DNA from: Sodiomyces alkalinus F11
Lineage: Eukaryota; Ascomycota; Sordariomycetes; Glomerellales; Plectosphaerellaceae
Length of the DNA: 64,000 bases
Direction of reading: 5' to 3'
Assembly: GCF_003711515.1 (NCBI RefSeq)
Contig: NW_021167080.1
Span: forward strand, 3,779,816-3,843,815
Every line of letters starts with the position of its first letter. Position 1 is the first letter of the stretch. Below are positions 37,766 to 49,296 of this stretch, piece after piece. Both the position numbers and the translations under genes were made by a program. A model generated the notes under the pieces. That model saw nothing but the letters and a program-made list of their open reading frames with translations, did no database searches and was not told where the DNA came from.

Positions 37766-40263
37766 GGGGGGGGTATCGAGCTTTTCGGAAAGGTACTTGG
37801 GACTACGAATGACTACGAATGGGGAAAACGGGCCTAACCACGTCTTGGCAAAATAAGAGCATCTGGAGAGATCTGAATACCATAGTAGAGAATCAAACTT
37901 GGACACGAAATTTGTTCGCCCTTAGGGCACCAGGCTTCTCCAACCAAGCTACTGGAGCAATCTCTCGACGTTTGGACCGTCCTTCGATTTGCCATTCTGC
38001 TCCATTGGGAGGCAGCCCAGGACCATTGACCAAAGGATCAAATTGTGAAACAAATATTTTGAGGGGAAAAAATAGAATCTGTCAGATTTATGTGATAATG
38101 GAGCAAGGCGCTTCTGGGCTCTTCCTTGATGTTGATATGTTTGAGAGTTGCGAGATGTAATTATGTTGGAACTGATGAGGCTTAAAGAAGGGGCATGCTG
38201 ATTCATCAGGGCGCTAAAAAAAGAACACACTAAGCCATAGATGGCTGGCCTGTGCTTTAAAGTTGCGGGGTATTTTGAGCGTTTGGGATTGGCAGAGCCA
38301 CAGCTGGGCCCGGACCAGACGATCGATGGGAGGCGGTGAAAACGGGCTAGACCCGTGACCAGAACGTGAACTCGGGTCAAGCAGATCATGCAATCATGCA
38401 ACGGGCTGTCTAAGAGAACGCCTTTTTCACGTCTATATACGTGTCGATATATGCCAACCATGTGGCGCTCTATTCTCACTGTAGAGTGAAGATGCTCATA
38501 TGGTTCTAAGTGGAGTTCTTCCGGGATGTCACCATTCGAGGGTACGTACCATGGTTCACACCCCATCCCGCCCACCACAGGCAAAGCCGGGTTTTGAGTG
38601 CCGAGTTTTGGACAAGTGCACAAAACGGTTGCAATGAGGTGCATCGCGGAACGATTTCGGCCGACGTCTCCCAACCCCTGGCCTAGGGCAAGACCAACGT
38701 CTATCGGGCGTTTATTAGGCCTCCAACGGTGGCGGACGGAGCGCGGCCGCGCTTATAAGCGCGTCATCCAATCATATTACAAGAATTGCCGGGGTCTTAC
38801 CCCACGCTAAGGTTGGACATGGGGTCGAAGACTCGAAGGAGCTGCCCCGCCACCTCTGAGCTTGTTGACTTCTACATCTCTTGTTTCTCATCGTGTTTTG
38901 TTTCGGCGGCTCCGCAATCTCACGCGATATGATCTCTTGCCCCACGTTTTCTTGGCGACCTCTTTCCGTAGCAGTCTGGCACTCGATCTATTAGTCCGAT
39001 TCCTATATTCCCCGGCCAGAAGAGACGATCGGTGTCCAAAGGTACCTTCCGTCCTTGGGAGGACGAACTTCCTTTGCTGTGTGCCATAGGTATGCCCTCT
39101 ACAATGCCAGGGAAGTATTATTCCTTTCTTTTACAACGAGACTATCTGATAGTCCTGGAGCCGTGTCCACTCATCCAGCAATTGGAGTTCCGAACTTCGA
39201 AGATTCCACTTGCCAGCCCGTAATTTTCACTCTTCAGTGACTTCGTGTCGAAAGTCAAGCTCTGCACTTTCCCGAGAAATAACATATGCTACGATGCAGG
39301 CATGCCTACTGTCCAAAATCAGAGCAGGCCCTTGATCTTGCTGGGGCATAGTCAACGAGCTATCTTTGTAGGGTGCGAAGACGGCCACGTGCGGTACACT
39401 GGAGTCATCCCCATCTGGACTTGAAACCTCTCCCGTCGTGGGCCTCTCAATCGTTCAGCCCTATCTATTACTGGTGCATCATGACAGGGAAGCGCATGGG
39501 CTGCACGATAAGGTAGGGTACCCAATTTGGACAACCACGACTAACCCTGCTCCTTGGCACTCTACCCCTGTCCGCCCCACCACGAACCGCCTCTCTGTTA
39601 TATCCTCTATCGCCCCGAATGTCTCGGGTCGTGAGGATCCCTTGTCGGTTGCCCATTGTATTTTCGGCGGTTTCCAGAATGGTGGATGTCAGTTCCCGGA
39701 GACCCGTTAGCCCCTTGTGGCCCTGGCGGTCCGGGCGTACCCGTACCTGTAGCGCCTCCGTCTATCTTCATCATACCTTGTCTTCACGACTCCGATCACT
39801 GCCAGCTTCCCGGTTTTGTTCCCTTCGAATAGCCGAACGCACTAGGCAAGGGTTCCTCGATCCTTCTGCCTCCCATCTGGAAGTTGGAACGTCTCCCGGC
39901 GATGGTTTCGCCTTTTGGCAGGTTTTCTTCGCCGGCGGTCTCCGCACCATCACCTCTCTCTTCCATAATTATACCATCTCACGATCGCAAGAAGATCGCC
40001 ATCATCTTCAACTCTAACCACGGAGGCCTCTTCTTACAAAGGCATAGTGCTTGGATTAACATCAAGGAGGGAGATCATGATATAAAGTCTGTCGAAACTC
40101 ACCTGAACATGGGCATCCCTTGTTGCAAGCAAGAGCAAAGATATCATCCGATCACTCCAGCTCAAGATAGGCACCGACTTCGACACTCTCCTCACCCTTA
40201 CGCCCACTTCGAACCTCCAGGACTTTTGGACTATCACCAAGCATCTCCTCCTCCTCCTCCGTC
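37647..40263. other. Intergenic, 2.6 kb
   Basis: It holds the GH3 3' region with a long G run (37733-37773), then DNA with no supported exon. Frames at 39438-40017 (+) and 37949-38674 (-) have no recognisable motif or consistent splice sites. Positions from about 39750 to 40263 probably carry the promoter of the three-exon gene that follows. Confidence 0.5.
37733..37773 (+). repeat. Poly-G tract, 31 G then TT then 8 G
   Basis: Run of 31 G at 37733-37763, TT, then eight G. It lies about 85 bp after the GH3 stop, probably inside the 3' untranslated region. It is complementary to the poly-C run in the GH3 intron and could form G-quadruplexes. Confidence 0.85.
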
Positions 40264-41250
40264 ATGTCGCCTCACCCATCTACCGGATCGAGCCACCGGA
40301 GCTCTGGTAGCAGTTACTCGGGGGGCTCCGGGTCGAGGCATCTCCGGGTAAGTGAACCAACTGTCACTGCCAAGCGCATACGACATGAGACTTGTGGAAG
40401 ACACCATCTCGTCCCGCCCTAGAAACCTAAAAGGGCAGGAGTAAACACGGGTCAATGAACGAGAAAGAGCGAGGCTAACTCTCCTGTCCAGAGGTCACTT
40501 CAAGAACTGATCGACGCTCTCCTCACCCACCGCGTCAATACCCTCACGGAACTCTGTCGCATAGAGAAGGTTGCGGCCGCCTGCGAGAGGGCCGAAGAGA
40601 CCCAGGCATTCCAAGAGCCCATGACGCTGGCGTGGAACTACTACGTCACCAGCAACCAGTTCCTGATGGAGCTGCAGGGCCTCACGAGAGCGTACCCGTT
40701 CCACGGGGATATAGTCCACGATGCGCACATGCAAGTTCGCAGTGATCCGGATTCGAATCGCAGTTGGAACCTTGCTTGGCTGATCTTGACCAAAATCAAA
40801 GAAGAGTACGTCAGCAGTGATTCTCTTTTCTGCCCCTTTTCCCCCATCTCTTTTTGCGTTCACCTTTCCCGTCGTCCTGTCTCTGCTGGACTCTGTGTTT
40901 CCTTCCCATGGTGGGGAAAAGGGGTCTCCCAACAATTCGGACAGAATAACCGCAGTGGAGAAGGAAACGAAAAAAAAAACGGAAAAAAAGGGAGAGAAGA
41001 AAAAAGAAAAAAAAAAAACATTCGACACAATGGCGCATCCCGCTAACTCTTCGGTCCGGTGACCCTCTCACCGAACAGGAACTTGATTTCCGAGTACGCC
41101 GCTCTGGAAGCAAATAAGCCCGAGATGTGGGGCGGGCGGGACCCGTCGCCGCAAGAGGCGCAGCAGCTACGCATGCTATTCGAGGACGAGTGGACAAGGG
41201 CCGTGAACCGTATGCTGCGGCATTGGACGAGCCCGCCGACTTGGTATTAA
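40264..41250 (+). CDS. Unrecognised 189-residue protein, three exons
   Basis: Found by splice logic rather than by a long frame. Exons 40264-40347, 40492-40805 and 41079-41250; donors GTAAGT and GTACGT, acceptors GTCCAG and GAACAG, a branch point GGCTAACT before exon 2, and consistent phases (0, then 2 to 1), ending at TAA. The protein has a Ser/Gly/His-rich N-terminus of 28 residues, then a helical segment (SLQELIDALLTHRVNTLTELCRIEKVAAACE) and a long ordered-looking region with WNYYVTSNQFLMELQGL and LEANKPEMW. No signal peptide, membrane span or known domain is seen. Intron 2 (273 nt) is long and A/G-rich near its end. I do not recognise the family; a small helical cytosolic or nuclear protein is the most that can be said. 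Confidence 0.7.
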
Positions 41251-41899
41251 AGGGGAAGGGAAACGATATGGCGGGAGTTGTCAGAGAATGGAATGGGGGA
41301 GAAGCCACTTCGGGTTGGAACGCCGAAGCGAAGGATGGGACTGAGTGGGGGGGGGGTTTTGTTTCTCGGGACGTGCATGGCATGAGAGAATGGGCGGATA
41401 TATTTATAGAGGTACAGCTTTGATAGATCATAGAGAGGTAGGTAGGTACACACCAGTCATTCATATTGGACAGAGGTACGCCACGCGTGAAATCCCCATG
41501 GGTCGGTTCGTACGGTTGGGACGCCTACAAACCACTTCAATGGAAGACTGACTTGACCTTTTCTTCACCTTCAACCGGTCTACAATCGATAGTCTGAGGC
41601 TTCGAAGCATTTCACACGATGGACCCATTGAACTTCGTATGGGTTATTATAGGAGGCACGAATCGTAATGAGTAATCTTGTATAGCTTTGAGGCTAGTGT
41701 TCGAGAATCCCCACTTGCGCTGCGGAAACCGCCATGACGGGCCGTTGTCGCGTCGCGTCTTTTTTCTTTTTCCTTTTTCCTTTTTTTTCTTCTTCTTTTT
41801 TGTTGTTGTTGAGGAAACAACGACTTTCTTTTCTCAACTAAAAAAAAAAAGTTACACGCATGCTGCCCCCGAAGTACGACGAAAAAGAAAAAGAAAAGA
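41251..41899. other. Intergenic, 0.65 kb
   Basis: It holds the 3' region of the preceding gene, a T/C-rich tract at about 41758-41810 and A-rich DNA at 41839-41900. The A-rich part gives TTTT runs on the minus strand just past the tRNA-Glu gene, fitting Pol III termination. No coding exon seen. Confidence 0.55.
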
Positions 41900-41988
41900 T
41901 TCCGAACCAGGGAGTCGAACCCTGGGCCTGTCGGCGCTACAGCTCAAAGCTTGAGAGCGACAAATGTTAACCGTTACACCAGTTCGGA
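41900..41988 (-). tRNA. tRNA-Glu (CTC) with a short intron
   Basis: Acceptor stem TCCGAAC/GTTCGGA, D-arm TGGTGTAACGGTTAACA, T-arm CAGGG-TTCGACT-CCCTG. The anticodon stem TGTCG/CGACA pairs only if about 17 nt (AGCTTTGAGCTGTAGCG) are removed between positions 37 and 38; the loop then reads CTCTCA plus C, anticodon CTC. The B-box GGTTCGACTCC and A-box are intact, and several T-runs follow on the minus strand. Mature length is about 72 nt. Confidence 0.92.
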
Positions 41989-42008
41989 AAATGGTGGCTG
42001 AAAACCCT

Positions 42009-42079
42009 TGCGTGAACTGGGAATCGAACCCAGGGCTCCCCGATGGCAACGGAGAATTTTACCACTAAACCATTCACGC
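42009..42079 (-). tRNA. tRNA-Gly (GCC)
   Basis: An intronless 71-nt gene: acceptor GCGTGAA/TTCACGC with discriminator A, D-arm TGGTTTAGTGGTA, anticodon arm TCTCCG-TTGCCAT-CGGGGA with anticodon GCC, and T-arm CTGGG-TTCGATT-CCCAG. TTTT follows at 42001-42004 (minus strand). It lies 20 bp upstream of tRNA-Glu in the same direction. Confidence 0.95.
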
Positions 42080-42501
42080 TTCTTGGGTTGCTGCGGTCTC
42101 GGCGTCGTAGCTGTTGAGGGTTGAGGGTCCTACTGAGTACTGTGTACGGAGACGAAAATGCGAAAGTAAAATACGCAAAAAAACAAGAGGAAACAAAGAT
42201 ATGAGAAGAAGAAAAAAGAGAAAAAAAAGGGGTCTTGTATATCCTGTATACTGTCCAACACCGAGCGCCATCACTTACTCCTGTGTCCTTATCGCTGTCC
42301 GGCCTCGAACCCATAACCCCCTGCGACTGCACATGCCTTTCTATCCAGAGGCAGTATTGCAAAGCCCTGTTTCTTGACCCTTCCCGGTTCAAACGCCGTG
42401 TAAAGCAAATGCGTACAGAGACACGTCTCGTTTCAATTCCTCCCTTATAAAAGTACATCCCAATAATGGAACTCAGTCGGTTTCTGTGCGCGAAGGGCAC
42501 C
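42080..42501. other. Intergenic between tRNA-Gly and an MFS gene
   Basis: About 420 bp. It serves as upstream DNA of the tRNA pair and 3' region of the MFS gene. An A/G-rich tract lies at 42170-42230. No gene seen. Confidence 0.55.
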
Positions 42502-44438
42502 CTATAACTGGCTTTCGTCGTCTATCGAGTCGTCGTCCTCGTCGTCCTCGTTCCCCACCCAGTCATCGCTTTCGAGCCCTCTGTTCTTGATGAGCATGGA
42601 ACAGAGCCAGCCCACAAAGGCAACACCGCCGAAGATGCCCCAGACAAGAGCCTCCCCTTTCGGTTGCACATCCATGGAAAGCGTGAACAGGGCGCCGGAC
42701 AGGAAAGGACCAACGCTGCGACCGGCAGCGGACAAGCTCTGAGCCATTCCGTTGAGCGTGCCGAGCGTGCCGTTGTTCGGAGCGCAGTTGGTGATCTACC
42801 GTTTTTTTTCGTCAGTGGACTAAGACACTCGAGGGACGAAAAAAAAAAGGCAAGGGAGGGGGAGAGGAAAATGGGTTTGAGTGGTTTGGTTGAAAGAAAA
42901 CTTACCAGCAACATTACGGACGACAGCCCTCCCACAGCGCAGATATTCTTGATGATCAGGACAGACACGAGCTCGGCGTACAGCCAACCCTGTCCCGTGC
43001 CGATGCCCAGAGGTGGTTCGTCGTCCCGGTAGCCTACCCAGGGCATGAGGGTCATGCTGACGGCAAGACCGCACAGAGCGATGCGGTAGGTCCCGAGGTT
43101 CCCCAGATGCGTCTTAACGTGCTGGAAGATGAAGGCCTGGAACACGATGGTGGCCACCCCAGCCACGCTGAGAATGGTGCCAATGATTCCGGGCGACAGG
43201 TTGCGGCCGGTAGGAGGTTTGGCGTCGGCGAAGATGGGGTAGAGGCCGTTGAAGGAGATGTTGGCCAACTGGAAGACGAGGTAGGTAAGGAGAACGAGGA
43301 CGGTGTTGCGGTCGAGCAGTTGGCGCCACGTGGTGTGCTCGTCATCCTTGTCGTCGTCGGGGTTTCCATTCGCCGTGTTGGGATGCAAAAGTCCCCGAGA
43401 CTCATGTGATTCCCCTTGGTCTTGGTCCTCCTCTTCATCGAAGTCGTCTTCCTCATCATAGTCGTCATACCTGATCACAGGACGCACGCCTCGGCGGGGC
43501 CAGCGAGAGCTCCAACTGTTCCGACGGGGCGGCTCCGAGGGACGCCAAGTCTTAGCCCACGCCCTCTGAAGCCATTGGGGAACCCATGTCTCTATATGCA
43601 GCCCGTCGAAGCTCTCGAGGGTTTCCTCGAAAAAGAGGGTCACGACTACGACGCTGAAAAGGAGCAGCATGGCGCTGACAAGGTTGGGGGCGAGATACGG
43701 GTATGAATGGTCGAATTTGCCGACGAGCAGGCCGCCGACGGCCGGGCCGGTAATGCTGCCAAGGGAGTAGATGACGGGGAGCCAGGTGAAGGCGCGGCTC
43801 TGGTTGGAGCGGTCGGTGACCTCGCCGAGGACGGTGGGGACGACGGCGGCGTTGCCGTTGAGCAGGCCCATGGCGACGTGAACGACGACGACCTGCCAGT
43901 AGGACCGGCAGAAGCCGAAGGCGATGAAACAGCCCATGAGGAGGAAGGTACCGAGGACCATGGTGAGCTTCCGGCCGACAAGGTCGGACAGGTAGCCCCA
44001 GAGAAGGTTGGTGGACAGCTGGGCGAGGGCGAAGGAGGAAGCGAGGATACCGACGTAGAGGCCGGCTTCATTCTCTCCAACCTCCGGGAAGGACTCGACC
44101 ATCTGAGGTAGGTACGGGGAGATGGAGTTGAGGGCAGTCTGCTCGGCGAGGGAGAGGATGGCGAGGAGACCAAGCTGGCGGATAGGTAGCGGGGTCTCCT
44201 CGTGGGGCGACTGGCGGCCGGAGGAGACGCCCTCATCCCCTAGCCTCGCGGACCGCGCACCGGGAGTCTTGGGAGAAGGAAGCGGAAAGGTCTGGTATCG
44301 ATATGTGGATTCGCGACTGATGATAGGACGGGCGTGACGACCGCCTTCGAAGCTCGGCATGGGCTCACCGGCGTGGAAAGAGCCAACCCGGGAGCCAGCC
44401 GCTATGCGACGCAGGTTGGGTCGACCGCTAGGTCTCAT
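42502..44438 (-). CDS. MFS transporter, exporter-like, with an acidic central loop
   Basis: Two exons, 44438-42906 and 42795-42502, with a 110-nt intron (donor GTAAGT, acceptor GTAG), give 608 residues. After a cytosolic N-terminus of about 85 residues come about 12 membrane spans. MFS motif A is WGYLSDLVGRKLTM at about 147-160. A drug:H+-like motif (YSLGSITGPAVGGLLVGKF) occurs at about 224-242. The central loop contains an unusually acidic patch at 324-343 (DYDEEDDFDEEEDQD), and the C-terminus is acidic (NEDDEDDDSIDDE). It resembles the yeast YCR023C/ZINC-transport-like and tetracycline-exporter-like group of fungal MFS proteins, whose substrates are mostly unknown. Location in an internal or plasma membrane cannot be told. 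The MFS call is firm; the substrate is not assigned. Confidence 0.85.
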
Positions 44439-45801
44439 GGCTTGTATATATTGTGTTGTCTCTTGCTATGTTGGAGGGAAGGTAGAGCTTCGTGCCGGGC
44501 ATCGGCGAGGACGATACAGATAGTGGCGACGGCAACAGGGGACCGTGTAAGAGTGTATAGAGGTGATGTTTATCGTTTGTTTGGGAGAAAAAACAACAGA
44601 AAATTGGTCGCGGTCGAGGTCGATCGGAGGGGCTCAGCGAAGGGTTCGAGTCGGTCTTGCGAAGGAGTGACGTAGATGAGCAAAGGAAACGTAGATTGAG
44701 TTGGGGTCGACGGAGGCGAAATCGAGCAAGGACTTTCATGAAAATAAAAATCGACCAGCCTTCCTTTTCTTCTTGGAGCTAGGAGAACTCGGTCGAGGAT
44801 GTCAGAAGGAAAAGAGGGAAGAAAAAGAAAACGAATGCGCGTCATGGTCAGAGACGGGCCAGACGGCGGGGATACCTAGGTAAGGTCCAGTACGTAGGTA
44901 CCTCGAGCTAAGTACCTTACCCGTACGCCATACCCGTACCCCGCATGTACCTACCTTTCTAAACAACCTCAGTGGTGGTGTTGCGGCGGCACCTGACAGT
45001 GACAGCCCTGTGAAGCTACCGAGTTACCCAATCCGCATACGCGATTGTGTGTGGTGGTTTGCAGATCCCGGAGGTTTCCTTCCCGGTTCGCTTAGCGAGT
45101 GCTAAAAACTCGTAGGTGCGTCATACCGACATGTCCGTACAAAGTACATGCCAAGCATCGATACCTGTACACGTGAAGTTCTTTTACCTAGGTACGACGT
45201 TGAAAAAAATAAACCTTATACCTAAGGTATTTCAGTCATCTCCGTATTCAGTTTTCTCGATTGTCTCGACTCATCTCGTCCGCCTCTTTTTCTCTTTCAG
45301 CCGTTCGACAACGCCCAACACTTACTCAGTATAACAAGGTTTTCGAGGAAGAGATGTACGAAGTATACTTCGTACAGCCAATCGCCGATGTGGGGCTCGC
45401 ATTGTGTTGAGCTTGGAAAAACGTCGTGCCTCGGAGGATCTCTGACGACGCCAGATTTCTTGTACTGGCAGCGAAAAGGATTCCTCTTGCTTTGAAAACG
45501 CTACTTTGGCGATGGACTTTGTGAGATGGAGTTACCGCGGGAGTTTCTGAAGAGGCACAATCTGGACACCACCTCACCAGACACCTATCGAACTCGGATG
45601 ATTCACAAAGCAGAATGTCCTTGACGACGTGGGGACGACGTGGCGACAACATTCACGACTTTCCCGGCACTTCTCTTTCCGCTTGCTTCTTACTGCGTGT
45701 TTTCCAGCCTGCATTGACCAAATTGGTGTTCGATCTCGCTGTCTCTCTATCTCGACATTTACAACACCACCGGATCGTTGTCGGCAAGACTCGAATTCTG
45801 T
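44439..45801. promoter_or_regulatory. MFS promoter region and 3' end of the Dal5-like gene
   Basis: About 1.4 kb. It contains two TACCTAGGTA palindromes (44873-44882, 45185-45194) and an 18-bp perfect palindrome TACGAAGTATACTTCGTA (45357-45374). No coding exon is supported. Confidence 0.5.
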
Positions 45802-47958
45802 TTAGAACACATAGCGGAAGGTCAGATTCTCCCGGTCCGTCAAGTCCTCCCAAGCGTGCACCACGTAATCCTTGCTTGCCTCCTGCACGCCGGCGGCTGC
45901 CAGGGCGTCCCGCTTCTTGTTCTGCCGCACGAGGTAGAACCGCAGCGCCATAATCACCAGTACCAGGACGCTGTAGCATCCCAGGTGTGTCGCAAAGGCG
46001 ATGTAGTACCGGGGGGCGTCCCAGGAAAGGAACACTTGAGGGCCTGAGTTGGGGAGGGCAGGTTAGTATATGCGAATGGTGGGAACGCAAAGAAACGGGG
46101 CGCTATTCACCGATTGCATTGCCGGCGGCCCAGCAGATGAAGTTCAGGGCGACGGCCACCGTCTTCTTGGTCTGGCCGGCGATGTTCCGCGAGATGAGCG
46201 ACAGCGCCAGTGTCTGGGCGGCCCAGAAAGAAAGGGTGATGTAGTAGCTGACTGTCAATTGGGTGTCAGTTTTGTCCGTTCATGAGTCATGACACCAGTG
46301 AATTTGCTCCTCCTACGAGGCGCAGGGGCAGCGAAGGGACACGACCACATCGACAAAGGAGCAACATACTTAGAAGCCCAATATTCCGCGACCGGTCTCC
46401 TGGGAGGACCGTCATGAGCAAGATGGTACCGACGAAGGACCTGAAAATCCCCCACCGTCAAGGTTAGTCACCTAAAAACCCCCCCAACTAGACCGAGCCT
46501 GCTTGTTGAATTCAAAGAGGTAAGACGGGTCAAAGACTTACGGAATACAATAAACGAGCATGATCCACAGGTTCTGGCTCGTCTTCTTGACCAGCCAGCT
46601 GGAGCTCATCAGGACGATGATGATATAGAAGCCCAGCACCATGGCGAGAAGTTGGGTCTCCAGGACGCTGAAGCCGAAGCTATTGATGATGATGTTGGCG
46701 AAGGCGCCGAGGCCCGAGGTCGGCAGCGTGGTGCAGATGGAGATCATGCAGTAGCCCCAGACCTGAGGGTCGGCGAGCCCTTCCACGAACTGCTTCTTCT
46801 TGAACTCGCGGTTCTGGATTCCCGTCTGGTTGTCTCGCACGCGCTCCACCATCTCGTGCTTCTCCTCCTCGGTGAAGCACTTGGCCCGCATGGGCGAGTC
46901 GGGCATCCACCACCCGACCCAGAAGCCGTAGATGACCGAGATGATGCCGTATGATAGGAACAGCCACTGCCACGACTTGAGCGGCCCCGATGTGATCAAG
47001 CTGAAGCAGTAGGCGAGCAGGCCGCCCACGATTTGCTGCGCACCGTTCATCATATACCTTGTATCATGAGAAGCGGGTACGTTAGCTCTCCTATTTTGCT
47101 TTGCTGGGCAGGCGTACGAGGCATGGTAAATGATGCCCGGAGAGAAGGGGGCCAAGGTCAGGGTCAACCGACTACACACCAGTATGTCACACGCGCGGCT
47201 TGTTCCTCACGACGGTACCACATGGATGAAAGGAGGACGAAGGCGGGTTGGCAAACGGACTCGAAGGTTCCGAGAAGGGTACGGACGATGACGAGACCGG
47301 TAAAGTTTCGACAGGCGGCGTGGCAAGCTAGAACCGTTCCCCACGCAATGATGCAACCGCTGAGGTACTTTGCGATGGGCACGCGAGCCAGCAGCCAGTT
47401 CTGAGGGTATTCGACCACGAGAGTTGCGAGGTAAATCACCGTGGTGAGCCAGGAGAACTGTTTCCCCTCACACCCCCCCAAGACCCCCATAGCTGTTAGC
47501 CTCGCTCATTCTTCCTTTGTGAATTGGAAGGGAAGGAGAGAGAGGAACCGCACTTCTTGCTTCAAGCCACCGCTGGCATCAACCAGACCCGTGTCCTCGG
47601 GAAGACCCATGATAGAGGCAAAGGAAATCGTGCCCTTGTCGATAGCCTGGAGGAAGTACGTCAAGATCATGACGACAAGGACGCGGCGGTCGACTTTTCG
47701 GCGGAGCTCGTCGTTGCGCTCGGGGGAGATGTAGATGCGATCTTCGGCGACATATTTGGCCAGCTCCTTGTCGATTTTACCGTATCGCTGTTGATTCTTG
47801 CTGTCCATATCGATCGATTGGACTTCGGGGTCTTCGGAGTGGATGATTTCATCGTTGTCCCTCTTGTCGCCCGAGCCGCGGCCTTCGGGGACGTCTGGGG
47901 CAGAACCCTTGGGAGGGGAGTTGACGGCGTTGGGGTTGGGAACCTCGGTGGAAGACAT
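45802..47958 (-). CDS. Dal5/allantoate-permease family MFS transporter (anion:cation symporter)
   Basis: Six exons on the minus strand: 47958-47554, 47457-47180, 47057-46542, 46440-46370, 46251-46111 and 46043-45802; every junction is in phase, giving 550 residues. Most donors are GTAAGT, GTATGT, GTGTGT or GTGAAT; the first is the weaker GTGCGG. An acidic hydrophilic N-terminus of about 90 residues is followed by about 12 membrane spans. Family motifs are visible: QEFSWLTTVIYLATLVVEYP, the WYMMNGAQQIVGG segment (formed across intron 2), WWMPDSPMRAKCFTEEE and GNAIGPQVF across the last intron. Members import organic anions (allantoate, ureidosuccinate, nicotinate, some sugar acids). The substrate is unknown here. 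The gene is divergent from a GH105 hydrolase gene, so an anionic uronide is a reasonable guess (inference). Confidence 0.88.
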
Positions 47959-49296
47959 GGTGGCCGGAGAGTGTGAGCAAATATGGACAAAGATGGAAAC
48001 AAGGGAACAGATGATGTTTGGGGTCGAGGCTGAGGAGACAGGAGCCGCAGGAAGGACCTCCAATTCGGCAGGGTAGGAGGGCAGAAAGGGAGGCAGGGCT
48101 CTTTTCCTTCAGCTTGTGCGATCCTCGGAACTGGTGAGAGGGAGATAGAGAGGGGGGCGCTTCTTTATGAGTGTCGGGACGTGACGAGTATCTCCGACCT
48201 CCCATCTCCCATCCCCCTCGCCATGGTTTTCCCCGCCGCCCTCCAACCCATCCTTGCTTAGAGCTCGCGAAGCAACTTCAAACTGGGACGTACATTATCA
48301 GTTCAACGTGATATGGAGCGCTTTCGTCCTTCGTACTAGGTACAATCAATAAGTACGAGCAAGATGAAAACACAACTTTAGGATTCTCATGTTGGGGGCT
48401 CCGGGGTCGAGCCAGGGGGGGTTTCCCCGTGGGGGAAAGGGTACCCATGGGGGTAATGGGGGGGGGGGGCGACTAGGACGTTTGGAACATCTTTGGACCG
48501 AAATGGCGGCGTGTCCACCCTCCAGGGCCAGAGGTTGGCCAGTTATATTGGTGCCTAGGGTGATCTTTATGTCTGTTGGTGTTGTTGTGCGAGCTGATCT
48601 GCACAGAGTACAGCCAAGGCTCCATTGAGACTGAATAGCAACGCCGCCGCCACAGCCGATGCGATGGACAGGAAGTGGGCTTCTCTGCCGAAGAGGACTA
48701 CTTGGCAAGAGCTTATGTGAAGAGAGAGCTTCTGGGCATTCTGTATTGCAATTCTACCTTTTGATGACGGACTAAACCGGTGGCCATGCTTGAAGCTTCC
48801 TGTCCCGACTTGGAAGTACTTTGTGTCTCTGCGAGAGTACCGTATACAGATAATGCCCAAGTCTCGGTGGTTCGGCCTGGTAGGGGCCGAGATTTCGACG
48901 TTGGTGCTCCTGGAAACATCTCCAGCTGTTGACCTGCTCCAGTCCCTCCCCTAGGACACAAAACATGGACTTGGATTTCCCACCACACATAACCCCGCAA
49001 GGCCGAAGCGTGTGGGACCTTTTACTCCCCGCCCTTTCCGTGCTAGGCTTTGCATCTGAGGCACTGTTAAGCTATGCAGTCTGTAAGCAAACCTACCCCG
49101 TGTGGTCCGTCCCATTGCTCCACGGGACCTTGCTGTCGTCTTGCAGCATAAGTTGCCCGATTCCAATGTCGGTTAACGTCCCTTGAAGTAACCGTGCCCT
49201 CATAAACACCGTACGTCTGGCAGATTTACTCCATAGGGCTCGCCGCAGGAAAGTAAGAGACTCCGAAGCACGTCCTCCCTCGACAGTCAGCCCAAC
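47959..49296. promoter_or_regulatory. Divergent region between the Dal5-like transporter and GH105
   Basis: A 1.3-kb head-to-head region that could co-regulate both genes. A G-rich stretch at about 48414-48470, with several runs of four or more G, has G-quadruplex potential. A minus-strand frame at 48567-48860 has no support. No specific activator site can be named by eye. Confidence 0.45.

Noticed and set aside
40495..41464. Minus-strand frames over the three-exon gene
   Set aside because: They are rich in Phe/Ser from the A-rich intron complement, and the plus-strand model has consistent splice sites.
42280..42325. B-box-like GGTTCGAGGCC on the minus strand
   Set aside because: No T-stem pairing and no cloverleaf around it.
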